A stretch of 59,011 bases of DNA, from the NCBI GenBank assembly GCA_028825045.1, contig JAPKAY010000021.1, positions 1-59,011 of the forward strand, read 5' to 3'. The stretch is from Halioglobus sp. Lineage in GTDB: Bacteria > Pseudomonadota > Gammaproteobacteria > Pseudomonadales > Halieaceae. Below are positions 8,195-18,192 of the stretch, one piece after another. The notes beneath the pieces were generated by a model, which was not told the origin of the DNA, searched no databases, and was given only the letters and a program-made list of their open reading frames with translations. Each line of letters starts with the position of its first letter. The stretch's first letter is position 1. Position numbers and translations under genes: made by a program.

Positions 8195-10972
8195 ATGGCC
8201 CATTTTTTTATGCGAAGTTTTTCAATTTTGATACTTAGCTGTGCTCTCTTTGCGTGTAGTGAAGACATTACCAGCGAAGAGCACTTTAAAAGCGCCAAAG
8301 AACTTCTGACACAGTCCGATAGTAAATCGGCCATTAATGAGCTTAAGAATGCGGTTATAAAAGACGTTAATAATGCTCAAGCTCGCGCTTTGCTTGGGAG
8401 GGTCTATTTCGATTCCGGCGCTTACGAGAACGCCGAAAAGGAGTTGTCGAGAGCTTTTTCTTTAGGAGTAGATCCAACTATCATCGTCCCCGTGCTTGCT
8501 GAGGTCTTGTTGGGTTTAGGCGACTACGAGAAACTCGGTAAAATGACGCTTGATGGCCTCGATCCCTACAATCGTTCGACTGTACTGGCTGCGAAGGGTC
8601 TAGCCATGATCTACCAGGGTGATCTGCTGGCAGCGTCGGAAATCATGGAAACCGCATTGAGGAACGAGCCAACTTCAACCTATGCGCAGGTGGCCGCGGC
8701 ACGACTTTCAATGGCGAATGGAGCTTATGGCGAAGTACGCACTCGTCTGGCGAATATTCTTGAAACCGAACCCACGTACGCTCCGGCATGGAATCTATTG
8801 GGTGACATTGAGAGCGCCGAAGGGCAGACGGCTGAAGCGGAAAAGGCGTATAGCCAGGTCATTAAGAACTCTAAGTACAGTTTTGACGCGATGCTGAACC
8901 GAGCAATGATGCGAATCTATCAGCGTAAGTGGGCGGCCGCGAAGGACGACCTCCAAAGTTTGGAGACGAAGTACCGGCAGGCGAAATACCATCCCGGCGT
9001 CTACTTTGCCTGGGGCATCGTCCAGCTACACCAAATGAATTTCCTACAGGCTGAAAAATATTTCGTGCAGGCGTCTGAGTTTTCTGACGCCTACCCGCTT
9101 ACATTTTACTATCTGACAGCGATTAATCTTGAAAATGGCTTGATTCAGCAAGCCTACGATAAAATCTACAGGTTTCTGGCCTTGGTGCCTACCAGTGTGG
9201 CAGGTGCAAAGCTTGCCGCTAGACTGGAGCTTGAGCAAAAGGGATACGAAAAAGCTGAAGAACTACTACTGCCGATTGTCGCTGCGCAACCGGATGATTT
9301 GGAAGCCCTAAACCTTCTAGCGACTGCTTTACTGGCGCAAGGGAAAAGTGGAGAAGGTGTAGAGATGCTGGCCAGGGTTGCAGAGTTGCAGCCCGACTCG
9401 GCTGAGGCCAAAACGCGATTGGGTGCAGGTTTTTTTGCTGAGGGTTCGGATGAGTTGGGTATCGAAATACTCAAGGACATATTGGTAACAGACCCAGGTT
9501 ATGAGCAGGCCGATATCCTGATTGTGTTGAATCTGCTACGTCGCAATGACGTGGAAGGCGCTCTCAGCGCTGCAGCCGGGTATCGAGACCGCAATCCAGC
9601 CAGTGCTACATCTTACAATCTCCTTGGACGTTCTTATGTGGCCAATGAAGAGCCTGATCGCGCAAAGGCGGCATTCAACAAAGCACTTCTGCTAAGGCCG
9701 GGTGACCCTGGCGCAAGTCACAGCCTCGCGAAATTTGAGCTGGAGGCGAAACGTTATAAATTAGCACGCCGCCATTATGAGGTGGTGCTACAGCACAACT
9801 CTGACCACATGCCCACGTTGTTGAAGATTGCCGCATCGTATGCCGTTGAAGGTAATGAGCAAGAGATGCTCAATAGCATCCAGAGCATACTCGCATCTCA
9901 TCCACGCGCAATGGAGCCGCGATTGATTAAGGCGAGATACTTTATCGCCATGGGGCAGTTGGACAAAGCTGAACCTATATTTGACGAATTGACGGACGAA
10001 CAAAAGGAGAGCCCGAATGCTCTGGTTACAATCGCAGGTTTTGAGTTGGCAGTGGCCCGCTATAATCAGGCGATAGTCACGCTCGATAAATTGACGGATT
10101 ATCGTCCCAATGTAGGCCAGTACCATTATATGAAGTCTAAGGCCCATGCGGGTTTAGGCGATATTGAGAAGTTAACCGCCGAGTTGAAACGCGCGGTAGA
10201 ACTCAACCCGAAACACTTTTATGCCAAGATCGCCCTGGCACGCCTGGCACTCCTTTCTCACAATATGGAAGCCTTTGACCAGAGATTGGCTGAGCTCAAA
10301 GTTATTTCGCCTGAAAACCCAGATGTTCTGAAGTTGGAAGTCGTCTCCGCACAAGAACGTGGTGACAACAAGCACGCCTTACAATTATTGCAGAAAGTGC
10401 TCGAACGAGCTCCAACTACCGACAATGCGATTGCAGTTGCCGTTCACCTGGAGTCAGTTGGCGACGTTGACGGGGCTATCGTCCAGCTACAAAAATGGGT
10501 CGCAGATCATACCGGCGATATTTTTGTAAGAGAGAAACTGGCTGAGTTGTATGGCAGCGTAAACCGTGTAGGAGGTGTTATATATCAGTATCGAGCGATC
10601 TTGAAGATTGAGCCGACTCACGTAGTGGCACTGAATAATATCGCATGGTATTTGCAGGAAGATGACCCTGTACAGGCGTTGGCTTTGGCAAAGCAGGCAT
10701 TTGCCCTGGCTCCTGATTCCGCCTTAATACTTGATACGCTGGCAATGACACAGATGCGGACTAACAATTTGGCTGAGGCCCGCAGATATATTAATCGTGC
10801 GCTTGCACTCGAAGGGGATAGTCCTGAAATGCGTTTTCATGAAACTCAAATCGGGGCCAGTGAGGGCGACCGGGAAGAGGCCGTTAAATCGTTAACTGCA
10901 TTGCTGAACGAGAACAAGCAATTTTCAGAACGAGCGCGTGCTGAGGCGTTTCTAAAAAAGCTTAAGCAGTAA
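8195..10972 (+). CDS. prsT: PEP-CTERM system TPR-repeat lipoprotein PrsT
   Basis: This is a 925-residue TPR protein. The N-terminus is a lipoprotein signal with lipobox 'LFAC' (cysteine 21), so it should be membrane-anchored in the periplasm. The rest is about twenty tetratricopeptide repeats, ending in 'RARAEAFLKKLKQ'. Length, lipobox and repeat content agree with the PrsT family of exosortase A loci. It is convergent with prsR-prsK. PrsT is thought to work with the PrsK/PrsR system or with polymer assembly, but its exact role is not established. An alternative start is the ATG at 8210, which would shorten the signal peptide by five residues. The right part is paralogous to the partial gene at the left edge. 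Confidence 0.88.
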   Translation: MAHFFMRSFSILILSCALFACSEDITSEEHFKSAKELLTQSDSKSAINELKNAVIKDVNNAQARALLGRVYFDSGAYENAEKELSRAFSLGVDPTIIVPVLAEVLLGLGDYEKLGKMTLDGLDPYNRSTVLAAKGLAMIYQGDLLAASEIMETALRNEPTSTYAQVAAARLSMANGAYGEVRTRLANILETEPTYAPAWNLLGDIESAEGQTAEAEKAYSQVIKNSKYSFDAMLNRAMMRIYQRKWAAAKDDLQSLETKYRQAKYHPGVYFAWGIVQLHQMNFLQAEKYFVQASEFSDAYPLTFYYLTAINLENGLIQQAYDKIYRFLALVPTSVAGAKLAARLELEQKGYEKAEELLLPIVAAQPDDLEALNLLATALLAQGKSGEGVEMLARVAELQPDSAEAKTRLGAGFFAEGSDELGIEILKDILVTDPGYEQADILIVLNLLRRNDVEGALSAAAGYRDRNPASATSYNLLGRSYVANEEPDRAKAAFNKALLLRPGDPGASHSLAKFELEAKRYKLARRHYEVVLQHNSDHMPTLLKIAASYAVEGNEQEMLNSIQSILASHPRAMEPRLIKARYFIAMGQLDKAEPIFDELTDEQKESPNALVTIAGFELAVARYNQAIVTLDKLTDYRPNVGQYHYMKSKAHAGLGDIEKLTAELKRAVELNPKHFYAKIALARLALLSHNMEAFDQRLAELKVISPENPDVLKLEVVSAQERGDNKHALQLLQKVLERAPTTDNAIAVAVHLESVGDVDGAIVQLQKWVADHTGDIFVREKLAELYGSVNRVGGVIYQYRAILKIEPTHVVALNNIAWYLQEDDPVQALALAKQAFALAPDSALILDTLAMTQMRTNNLAEARRYINRALALEGDSPEMRFHETQIGASEGDREEAVKSLTALLNENKQFSERARAEAFLKKLKQ

Positions 10973-11028
10973 GGCTAATGTGTGATCAGGATTGAACGTG
11001 TTCCCCCCATTAGAGGATCAGATCGCAG

Positions 11029-12384
11029 TCAGGATTTTATTCCCAGTCTCTCCAGCAGGTTGTAAAGGGTTGGGCGGGTAATGCCCAGTGCATTGGCGGC
11101 GTCGGTAATACTCTGATTGTAATGGCTCATCGCTCGAATGACCGCCCTGCGCTCCGCTTCCTCGCGTACTTCTTTCAAATTAAGTGGCATAGGCTCGGCG
11201 GGTGCACTTGTTAGCTCGAGGTCCTCTTCGGTAATCTGTTGACCCTCGGCCATTATTATTCCGCGTTTGATCCGGCTTTCAAGTTCGCGGACATTTCCTG
11301 GCCAGTCATAAGCTTCCATGGCCACAATGGCTTCTATGGAAAATTTTAACCCAGGGTTGTTGTACTCCATAGCCATCTGATTCAGAAATGACTTCGCCAG
11401 GACTAGAACATCGCCTTCGCGGTCTTTGAGCGGAGGAATCTCCAGTACGATTTCACTAATGCGGTAATACAAATCCTCTCGAAATAGGCCTTTTGAAATC
11501 AAGTCCTGCAAATTTTGGTGTGTCGCGCACAGAATTCTCACATCTACCGGTATTTCTTTACGCCCACCTATTCGTTCGACCACCCGTTCCTGTAGGAAGC
11601 GCAAAAGCTTGGCCTGCAATTCCATCGGCAGGTCCCCAACTTCGTCCAGAAACAGCGTTCCCTCGTGAGCGTACTCGATTTTACCGGGAGTTTGTTTAAC
11701 GGCCCCTGTAAACGCGCCTTTCTCGTATCCGAATAATTCACTCTCCAGCAGATTTTCCGGAATGGCGGCGCAGTTGATGGCCACTAAAGATTTTTCGGCG
11801 CGTGGACTCAGTTCGTGAAGAGCCTGAGCGCAGCGCTCCTTGCCGGTTCCGCTCGCTCCCAGGAGGAGGGTAGTGATATTGGAAGGGGCGATCTTTTCGA
11901 TCGTGCGGCAAACTTTGAGCATCTGAGGGCTGGCTGTGATGATACCCCTTAGGGGCATATTCTCATCGGATTGGTGCAGTCTTTGATTTTCGCGCTCCAG
12001 TTCATACACATGATAGGCGCGTTTCACAAGCAGCGCTAATAGCTCCGGATCTGCGGGCTTTTGATGAAAATCATAGGCTCCCAAAGCAATCGCCTTCACC
12101 GCATTAGCCCGGTCGTTGTCGCCCGTCACAATGATGACTTTTGTCTCCGGAGCCAGCGCGAGAATCTCGCTTAATGTGGCGAGACCTTCCGTAACGCCTC
12201 CCGGGTCTGGCGGAAGACCAAGATCCAGCAATACTACTCCAGGTGGAATTCGGCGTAGACTGTTAATGGCTTCAACGCGGTCCCCGGTGATTGCGACTTC
12301 AAAGTCATCAAACGCCCAGCGCAGCTGACTTTGTAAACCCTTGTCATCCTCTACCACTAGCAGGTGTTGGTTGTTTTTTTTCAC
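11029..12384 (-). CDS. prsR: PrsR, sigma-54-dependent response regulator
   Basis: This 451-residue NtrC-type regulator has three domains. The receiver domain is residues 7-120, with phospho-acceptor Asp54 in 'VVLLDLGLPP'. The AAA+ domain is about 148-385, with Walker A 'GASGTGK' at 176-182, the sigma-54-contacting 'GAFTGA' loop at 223-228, and Walker B 'LFLDEVG' at 244-250. A Fis-type helix-turn-helix lies at about 425-447. All catalytic elements are intact. The start is GTG at 12384, overlapping the prsK stop by four bases (GTGA), so the two are co-translated. It matches the PEP-CTERM-box regulator family. Likely targets in this window are the sigma-54 promoters at 1185-1200 and 20130-20145. 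Confidence 0.93.
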   Translation of the reverse strand: MKKNNQHLLVVEDDKGLQSQLRWAFDDFEVAITGDRVEAINSLRRIPPGVVLLDLGLPPDPGGVTEGLATLSEILALAPETKVIIVTGDNDRANAVKAIALGAYDFHQKPADPELLALLVKRAYHVYELERENQRLHQSDENMPLRGIITASPQMLKVCRTIEKIAPSNITTLLLGASGTGKERCAQALHELSPRAEKSLVAINCAAIPENLLESELFGYEKGAFTGAVKQTPGKIEYAHEGTLFLDEVGDLPMELQAKLLRFLQERVVERIGGRKEIPVDVRILCATHQNLQDLISKGLFREDLYYRISEIVLEIPPLKDREGDVLVLAKSFLNQMAMEYNNPGLKFSIEAIVAMEAYDWPGNVRELESRIKRGIIMAEGQQITEEDLELTSAPAEPMPLNLKEVREEAERRAVIRAMSHYNQSITDAANALGITRPTLYNLLERLGIKS

Positions 12385-14528
12385 CGGTTATTAACCTCTT
12401 GCTGGCCACTTTCATGCTTAACTTTGGTTGTGTTTTCTGTCGGTACACTTAGACGAAACAGTGAGCCTTGCCCCGGCGTACTGCTGACACTTATGTCTCC
12501 ACCCAGCCTTCGGATGAAGTCGCGGCTTTCGAATGCCCCGATGCCCATGCCGGTAAGTCCCTTGGTGGAATCGAAAGGTTTGAAGAGACGGTGCCTCACA
12601 AAATGCGCGTCCATACCCGTGCCGGTATCCTCTATTTCCACAATGGCGCAGCCGGGACTGTTCATCAGTCGGACAGACACCCGGCCTTCCTTTTCTGTTG
12701 CTTCCTGTGCGTTTTGTATCAAGTGACTGAATACTGTTTGCAAACGCTCATAGTCACCTCTTAGGGAATAGTCGCCATCCACTTGCGAAAACTCGGGGAC
12801 CGGCATGCGCAGCTTACAATCAGCCACGACGCTTTCAAGCAATTCATCCAGATCAAACTGTTGTAGCTCGGTTTGCCCCGCGCCACTGCGTAACTGTGCC
12901 ATTAGTTTACTCATGCGGGTTACCGAATTGCTGACCGTATTGACCATGTCGTCAATGAACTCAGGGTTTTCTTTGTGTTTCTGAGCATTGGAGACCACAA
13001 GGGAAAGTTGCGCCAGGATATTCTTGAGATCGTGGATGACATAGGCGCTCAGACGATTGAATGCTTCAAACTGCCGCGAATCAACCAGTGCTTTATCTGA
13101 CTGGAATTGGGCCAGATGGCTTGCTGCTTGCCGGCCGGCTAACTTGAGCAGATCGCGGTCTTCCCAGTTGAGGTCTTGTACGAGTTCAGATTCCCGCAAC
13201 AGTAAGATGCCCTGTAGTCTGTCGCCAAACAACAGGGGAATAACGAGCCATGCACGAGGAATTTCTGTCAACAGTGCTGGTAACTGCAGATTTCGATAGA
13301 CGTCAGGGGCGCGTCGCCATTCGCGCAAATCAATGATCCATCCGTGCGCTTGCAACCAGTGCGCCAGATTGCCAAGATCGAGATCACTTTCCGGGAGAGG
13401 CATCTCCCAGTTTGCCAGGATATTGAATCTTCCATTATCTGTTAAGCTCCAAAGTACTCCTGATGGGCTTTTGGCGAGTTTGCTTACAGCACGAATAATA
13501 TTTTGCGGAATATCGTTGTCGCCGCCTGCGAGCGTACGAGTAAATTGCAACCATTCGAGACGGTAATCGTACTTGTAGCTAAAAAAGTTCTTGCTCAGCC
13601 ACACTCGAGAGCGAGCCCGAATCTGACCGGAGAAAAGCAACACAATCAGGGTAAGGCCTGCTGCGCACAAAAACGCTATCTGTAAAACCCCGCTCCAGCT
13701 GCCCCCAAGATAGCGGATAAAATACGCGGCCAGAGCCATTGTGATCAGGTATATACCCGAGGCCATCAGTGTTAGCGAGTGGAAGGCAACGTGCCGAGAT
13801 AGGGAAACGCCGTGATCATTGTCTGATGGTTCGCTGCGATCAGTGCGAGCAATGCTGATAGCCATCAGTGCAGCGGCCATCGTAGAGACAAAACCTCGCG
13901 CTTGCCACAGTGCTTGATCTAAATGACGAAACAGCAGGGCCTCGGCGTACATGAAAAAGTCAAACGCGAACAATATGCCCAGCCCAACGCACATGTGCTT
14001 GGTCGCCCACAATTCATCTTCGTTGCTGTTGCGGAAAAATTGTTCCAGCAGCAACAGGCCCACGATAGACATTGCTAGCCAGGCGCTAAAGTTCGCATAA
14101 AGTGAGATGTCGAAGGCGGGGGAAAGTTGCTCTACGAGCGGTTCGACGCCGAACACTGCGGCGAGTACCAGCAAAATGGCAGTGGCAAACCATGGCACCC
14201 AACGGTCAGTTGCTAATATGTGATTTGTGCCCTGTAGACGAGTACCAAGGAGCGTTAACAGTACGAATATCCAGGAAGCGGTGCGCAGAATTTCCGTCAA
14301 CTGGATGAGTCTTACTTGCGGTTCCCACAGTAGTGTCGATACAGTCACCGCTGAGGCCCAAAGTGCGGTAAAGGCGGTAGCGGCCAGTAAGGCTGTGCCT
14401 AAAGGACTGTTTCGTCGGATGATGAAAGCCAGGATCATCACCATGATATAAGCGAGCGAGGCCATACCGTAGCTGTAGAAGCCAATGTTGCCGAGTATGC
14501 TGGTTTGTGCGTCCAATTCTAAACTCAC
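12381..14528 (-). CDS. prsK: PrsK, XrtA-system membrane histidine kinase
   Basis: This is a sensor kinase of about 715 residues. The N-terminal third holds many TM helices (about residues 15-300), as in the XrtA-type PrsK family. A GAF-like segment follows (about 330-480). The HisKA-type site 'VIHDLKNILAQLS' has His at about residue 499, and the C-terminal ATPase domain carries 'DTGTGM' and 'GLTGMGIGAFESRDFI'. Its partner is PrsR, encoded immediately downstream with a four-base overlap. I prefer the GTG at 14528 over the TTG one codon earlier. The signal it senses is unknown; the multi-TM input domain suggests a membrane or envelope cue. It is divergent from the tviC-like gene, with 160 bases between. 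Confidence 0.92.
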   Translation of the reverse strand: MSLELDAQTSILGNIGFYSYGMASLAYIMVMILAFIIRRNSPLGTALLAATAFTALWASAVTVSTLLWEPQVRLIQLTEILRTASWIFVLLTLLGTRLQGTNHILATDRWVPWFATAILLVLAAVFGVEPLVEQLSPAFDISLYANFSAWLAMSIVGLLLLEQFFRNSNEDELWATKHMCVGLGILFAFDFFMYAEALLFRHLDQALWQARGFVSTMAAALMAISIARTDRSEPSDNDHGVSLSRHVAFHSLTLMASGIYLITMALAAYFIRYLGGSWSGVLQIAFLCAAGLTLIVLLFSGQIRARSRVWLSKNFFSYKYDYRLEWLQFTRTLAGGDNDIPQNIIRAVSKLAKSPSGVLWSLTDNGRFNILANWEMPLPESDLDLGNLAHWLQAHGWIIDLREWRRAPDVYRNLQLPALLTEIPRAWLVIPLLFGDRLQGILLLRESELVQDLNWEDRDLLKLAGRQAASHLAQFQSDKALVDSRQFEAFNRLSAYVIHDLKNILAQLSLVVSNAQKHKENPEFIDDMVNTVSNSVTRMSKLMAQLRSGAGQTELQQFDLDELLESVVADCKLRMPVPEFSQVDGDYSLRGDYERLQTVFSHLIQNAQEATEKEGRVSVRLMNSPGCAIVEIEDTGTGMDAHFVRHRLFKPFDSTKGLTGMGIGAFESRDFIRRLGGDISVSSTPGQGSLFRLSVPTENTTKVKHESGQQEVNNR

Positions 14529-14691
14529 CAATTCGTGTACTACTTCACGTTCCGCGATAGCGGAGACTATTTAGAAACATTATACTCTGCCTCTGTTAGA
14601 TTAAATGCTGTTTAGAAAATAAGTGAGATGCGCTGCACACAATAATCGCGTGCTCATGTGGAGACCCAACCCGAGGGATTTGTCATAAGTT

Positions 14692-15729
14692 ATGTCTGCT
14701 TTTGCTGCAATAGAGGTACAACTCGAGCAGGGTCCTTCCAAGTGGCTGGTAACCGGTGCTGCTGGGTTTATAGGGTCCCATTTGGTAGAGAAGCTTCTAT
14801 TGCTTGGACAGAATGTGGTTGGCCTGGACAATTTTGCGACGGGGTTCCAGGCTAATCTCGATCAGGTTCGAGCCGCTGTGGGCGACAAGGCCTGGCACAA
14901 CTTCTCCTTTATCAAGGCGGATATCTGTGACATCGATGCCTGTAATGAGGCCGTGTCCGGTGTGCAGTATGTCTTGCACCAGGCAGCGCTGGGCAGTGTG
15001 CCGCGCTCAATTGCCGATCCGGCGAAGACCAATTGCGCAAATATCGACGGTTTTCTCAACATGCTGATAGCTGCCAGAGATGCGGGCGTGAAGCGGTTCA
15101 TCTATGCCGCGTCATCCTCTACCTATGGGGATCACCCGGGACTGCCGAAGGTGGAAGAGGTGATCGGTCGGCCACTTTCTCCGTATGCGGTGACAAAGTA
15201 TGTCAATGAGCTCTATGCGGACGTATTCTCTCGTACGTATGATATGGACTGCATCGGACTCCGGTATTTTAACGTGTTTGGCCCTCGGCAGGACCCGCAA
15301 GGTGCTTACGCTGCGGTTATCCCTCGATGGTTCGAACTTTTGTGTCAGGGAGTCGCGCCGCAAATTAATGGAGATGGTGAAACATCTCGAGATTTCTGTT
15401 TTATCGACAATACTGTGCAGGCCAATCTTCTGGCGGCAACCAGTGAAAACGCAGAAGCTTGCAATCGGGTATACAACGTAGCTGTTGGCGGGCGTACCAG
15501 CTTGAACGATTTGTATTGCGCTATTCGCTCGTTATTGGCTGAATCCGCGGCCGAAATAGCGCAGATTGAGCCGGTATACGCCGACTTTCGAAATGGGGAT
15601 GTGCTCCATTCGCAGGCGGATATCAGCAGGGCTCGAGAATTGCTTGGTTACGAACCTTCCCATACGGTTGATCAGGGATTGGCCGCTACCTGCGACTGGT
15701 TCTTGGGAATTCAAAGAAAGGATTTATAG
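14692..15729 (+). CDS. tviC: UDP-N-acetylhexosaminuronate 4-epimerase, TviC/WbpP-like
   Basis: This 345-residue enzyme is an extended short-chain dehydrogenase. Evidence includes the NAD-binding 'GAAGFIG' at 22-28, the 'SSSTYG' serine segment at 141-146, and catalytic Tyr165/Lys169 in 'YAVTK'. Text such as '[21 protein letters not shown]' is typical of the WbpP/TviC branch, which interconverts UDP-GlcNAc(A) and UDP-GalNAc(A). The next gene, three bases downstream, is a TviB-like dehydrogenase. The pair should convert UDP-GlcNAc to UDP-GlcNAcA and then UDP-GalNAcA, as in Vi capsule synthesis. Epimerase substrate (acid or neutral sugar) cannot be decided from sequence alone. Confidence 0.85.
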   Translation: MSAFAAIEVQLEQGPSKWLVTGAAGFIGSHLVEKLLLLGQNVVGLDNFATGFQANLDQVRAAVGDKAWHNFSFIKADICDIDACNEAVSGVQYVLHQAALGSVPRSIADPAKTNCANIDGFLNMLIAARDAGVKRFIYAASSSTYGDHPGLPKVEEVIGRPLSPYAVTKYVNELYADVFSRTYDMDCIGLRYFNVFGPRQDPQGAYAAVIPRWFELLCQGVAPQINGDGETSRDFCFIDNTVQANLLAATSENAEACNRVYNVAVGGRTSLNDLYCAIRSLLAESAAEIAQIEPVYADFRNGDVLHSQADISRARELLGYEPSHTVDQGLAATCDWFLGIQRKDL

Positions 15730-15732
15730 CAT

Positions 15733-17043
15733 ATGGAAGTCGATACGATTGCGATTGTTGGCCTGGGGTATGTTGGTCTGCCGCTGGCGGTAGCTTTCGG
15801 TCGTTTGCGCCGAACCATCGGGCTTGACTTGAATGAAGAGAAGCTTACGCATTACCGGTCGGGTCATGATCCCAGTGGTGAAGTTGAGCCACAGCAGTTG
15901 GCCCAGGCGACCAAGCTTGAATTCTCCAGTGATGCGGCCATGTTGTCCGAGGCGCAGATTATTATTGTCGTAGTGCCTACCCCCATTGACCAGGCGCGGA
16001 GACCCGATCTCTCGCCGTTGGAGGGGGCTTGTCGTTCAGTAGCTGCCAACTTGCGACCGGGAACTACGGTGATTTTTGAATCCACCGTATATCCTGGTTG
16101 TACGGAAGAAATTTGCGTGCCGATATTGGAGCAAGTCTCGGGCTTAGTCTGGGCCGGCAGGGATTCAGTTGATACCGGGGATGGGTTTTTCGTCGGTTAC
16201 TCACCGGAGCGTATTAATCCCGGGGACAGGGAGCACCGGCTGGAAACCATCATCAAGGTCGTGTCCGGGGATACGCCTCAGACCCTCGATAAAATCGCCG
16301 ATCTCTATGGCGAAGTCGTTCACGCTGGCACTCATCGGGCGGCGAGTATCAAGGTTGCTGAGGCGGCCAAGGTGATCGAGAACACACAGCGTGATCTCAA
16401 TATTTCACTCATGAATGAACTGGCGCTGATTTTTAATCGGTTGGACATCGACACGTTGGACGTGCTGGAGGCGGCGGGTACCAAATGGAATTTCCTGCCT
16501 TTCAGGCCAGGGCTGGTCGGCGGCCACTGTATTGGTGTAGATCCGTATTATCTGACGTATAAAGCAGAGGCCGCGGGGCACCACCCGCAGGTGATTCTTG
16601 CGGGTCGGCAGACCAACGACACCATGGGGAAATTCATAGCGGAGCAAACCATCAAACGACTGGTGCAGCATGGGCACCGGGTGAGTGGCGCTAGAGTGGC
16701 GGTTCTGGGCCTGACGTTCAAAGAAAACTGTCCAGATTTACGCAATTCAAAAGTAATCGATATCATCGATGAGCTACGAGAATACTGCTGCGAGGTTCTG
16801 GTGCATGATGCTTTGGCGGATCCAGCAGAAGCGCAGGCTGAGTATGGTATAGAGTTTTGCGAGATGCAGAATGTGAAGAACTGTCAGGCGGTAATCCTGG
16901 CCGTTCCGCACGCGCAGTATTTACAGTTGAGCGTTGCTGAGTTCGGTAACATGATGGATGAGGGTGCCACGCTTATCGACATTAAGGCAGTGTTGAACCG
17001 GGATGAATTGAAGTCGGCTGGATTGAACGTGTGGCGGTTGTAA
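15733..17043 (+). CDS. tviB: UDP-N-acetylglucosamine 6-dehydrogenase, TviB/WbpO-like
   Basis: This 436-residue nucleotide-sugar dehydrogenase has an N-terminal NAD domain with 'GLGYVGLP' at 10-17. The catalytic 'GGHCIGVDPYYLTYKAE' carries Cys266, and the C-terminal UDP-binding domain has 'LGLTFKENCPDLRNSKV'. The 'HCIGVDPYYLTYKA' wording is typical of the TviB/VipA branch rather than UDP-glucose dehydrogenase. It oxidises the C6 hydroxyl of UDP-GlcNAc to the acid using two NAD+. Co-transcription with the upstream epimerase is likely. It is convergent with the nucleotidyltransferase gene across a 45-base gap with no obvious terminator. Confidence 0.88.
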   Translation: MEVDTIAIVGLGYVGLPLAVAFGRLRRTIGLDLNEEKLTHYRSGHDPSGEVEPQQLAQATKLEFSSDAAMLSEAQIIIVVVPTPIDQARRPDLSPLEGACRSVAANLRPGTTVIFESTVYPGCTEEICVPILEQVSGLVWAGRDSVDTGDGFFVGYSPERINPGDREHRLETIIKVVSGDTPQTLDKIADLYGEVVHAGTHRAASIKVAEAAKVIENTQRDLNISLMNELALIFNRLDIDTLDVLEAAGTKWNFLPFRPGLVGGHCIGVDPYYLTYKAEAAGHHPQVILAGRQTNDTMGKFIAEQTIKRLVQHGHRVSGARVAVLGLTFKENCPDLRNSKVIDIIDELREYCCEVLVHDALADPAEAQAEYGIEFCEMQNVKNCQAVILAVPHAQYLQLSVAEFGNMMDEGATLIDIKAVLNRDELKSAGLNVWRL

Positions 17044-17088
17044 TAGCTTGGTTCAGAGCTCAATGATGATCTAAATTTAAGGCTATTT

Positions 17089-18192
17089 CTAGATAGCTTC
17101 CGGATTTTGCTCATTTTCTAGAGAGTCTTTTTTGTCGAAATGCCTCATCCACGCCTTTCTGGCAAGGTGGGGCAGCAGAAGATACAACGGCATTCGCAGG
17201 AAGTGCGAGCGGACATACAATAAATACAGTGCCAATGACGTAAACCGCTGTCTGCATTGTGGGTGGTCAGGCTGAAATGCGCGCAGAAACAGAAAATCCA
17301 TGAAGGGTTTGCGCAACCTCCGGCTCAGATTTTCTGCCTCTTCAATAATCCCGGCAGGTAGGGGTGTTCCGAACACGCGTTGGGCGTAATGCAGACCGTG
17401 ATATAAAGAGCCCAGCAATTCAAGTTCACGCGCTCTGTCCACCAGACCCTTCCAGAAACTGGGATCTTGGTCAGGGAAGTCCCGTAGCATACGATCGAGG
17501 TCCCACATATCGCGTAGCCCATGGCGAAATTCACCTTCGTGAAAGAGGTGGGTGGCGCTGTGGATTACCATGTCTTGCTGCGAAAGCGTAAATATACCAG
17601 GCTTGACTTCAATCAGGCGTTCAAACAAGAGGCTTGCGTCGACATTTGGCCCGGCCGTGGGTGGCAAAATGTTGTGATGCACGTCCAGTGTCGTGCCGCG
17701 CTTTAGATGGGTGAGGGGTGGGATCTCGTGGCCCCACTTTCGATAGTAATATTCATTGTAGCTGTTGACATAGCTGCTCTCCCAGCCGACTTCGTTCAAT
17801 GCTCGTTCCGTCGGGTCGATGCGTAGGAAGGGTACGATGATATCAATATCGCTGATCAGGCGGCCACGACCTACCGGCAATTCTGCAAGTAAATAGGCCG
17901 CACCTTTGAGTAGCACCAGTTTTTCGCCAATAGAATCCAGCGCCAACCTGATTTTTTCAATGTCATAGTTCAAATCGCGTTTTTGTTTTTCATGGACCAA
18001 TAGTGCAGATTGGAAGTGGCGAGTGACGTTGGGAGAGAGCTGGTTTTCTAAGTGCTCACTCGCCAGTTCCATTGCTAGTGATGCCAGAAGGTTCGAACTA
18101 CGAGCCTGGGAAATCAATTGATTTAATTGCGCGTTGTCCAGGTCCAGGATGCGGCGAGGGTGAAGCAGCAGCTGCTGCAGAAGAAAACTCAT
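17089..18192 (-). CDS. Nucleotidyltransferase-fold protein (NTP_transf_5 type)
   Basis: This 367-residue cytoplasmic protein has the pattern of uncharacterised nucleotidyltransferases: 'LVLLKGAAYLL' at 92-102, then 'GRGRLISDIDIIV' with the metal-binding Asp115 and Asp117. Next comes 'LDVHHNILPP' and a 'HSATHLFHEGEFRHGLRDMWDLDRML' segment. In other genomes such proteins accompany HprK-like kinases and PqqD-like proteins, including in lasso-peptide-type clusters. It is the last gene of the operon and overlaps the kinase stop by four bases. The substrate is unknown. I infer that it modifies a protein or peptide together with its neighbours. Confidence 0.8.
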   Translation of the reverse strand: MSFLLQQLLLHPRRILDLDNAQLNQLISQARSSNLLASLAMELASEHLENQLSPNVTRHFQSALLVHEKQKRDLNYDIEKIRLALDSIGEKLVLLKGAAYLLAELPVGRGRLISDIDIIVPFLRIDPTERALNEVGWESSYVNSYNEYYYRKWGHEIPPLTHLKRGTTLDVHHNILPPTAGPNVDASLLFERLIEVKPGIFTLSQQDMVIHSATHLFHEGEFRHGLRDMWDLDRMLRDFPDQDPSFWKGLVDRARELELLGSLYHGLHYAQRVFGTPLPAGIIEEAENLSRRLRKPFMDFLFLRAFQPDHPQCRQRFTSLALYLLYVRSHFLRMPLYLLLPHLARKAWMRHFDKKDSLENEQNPEAI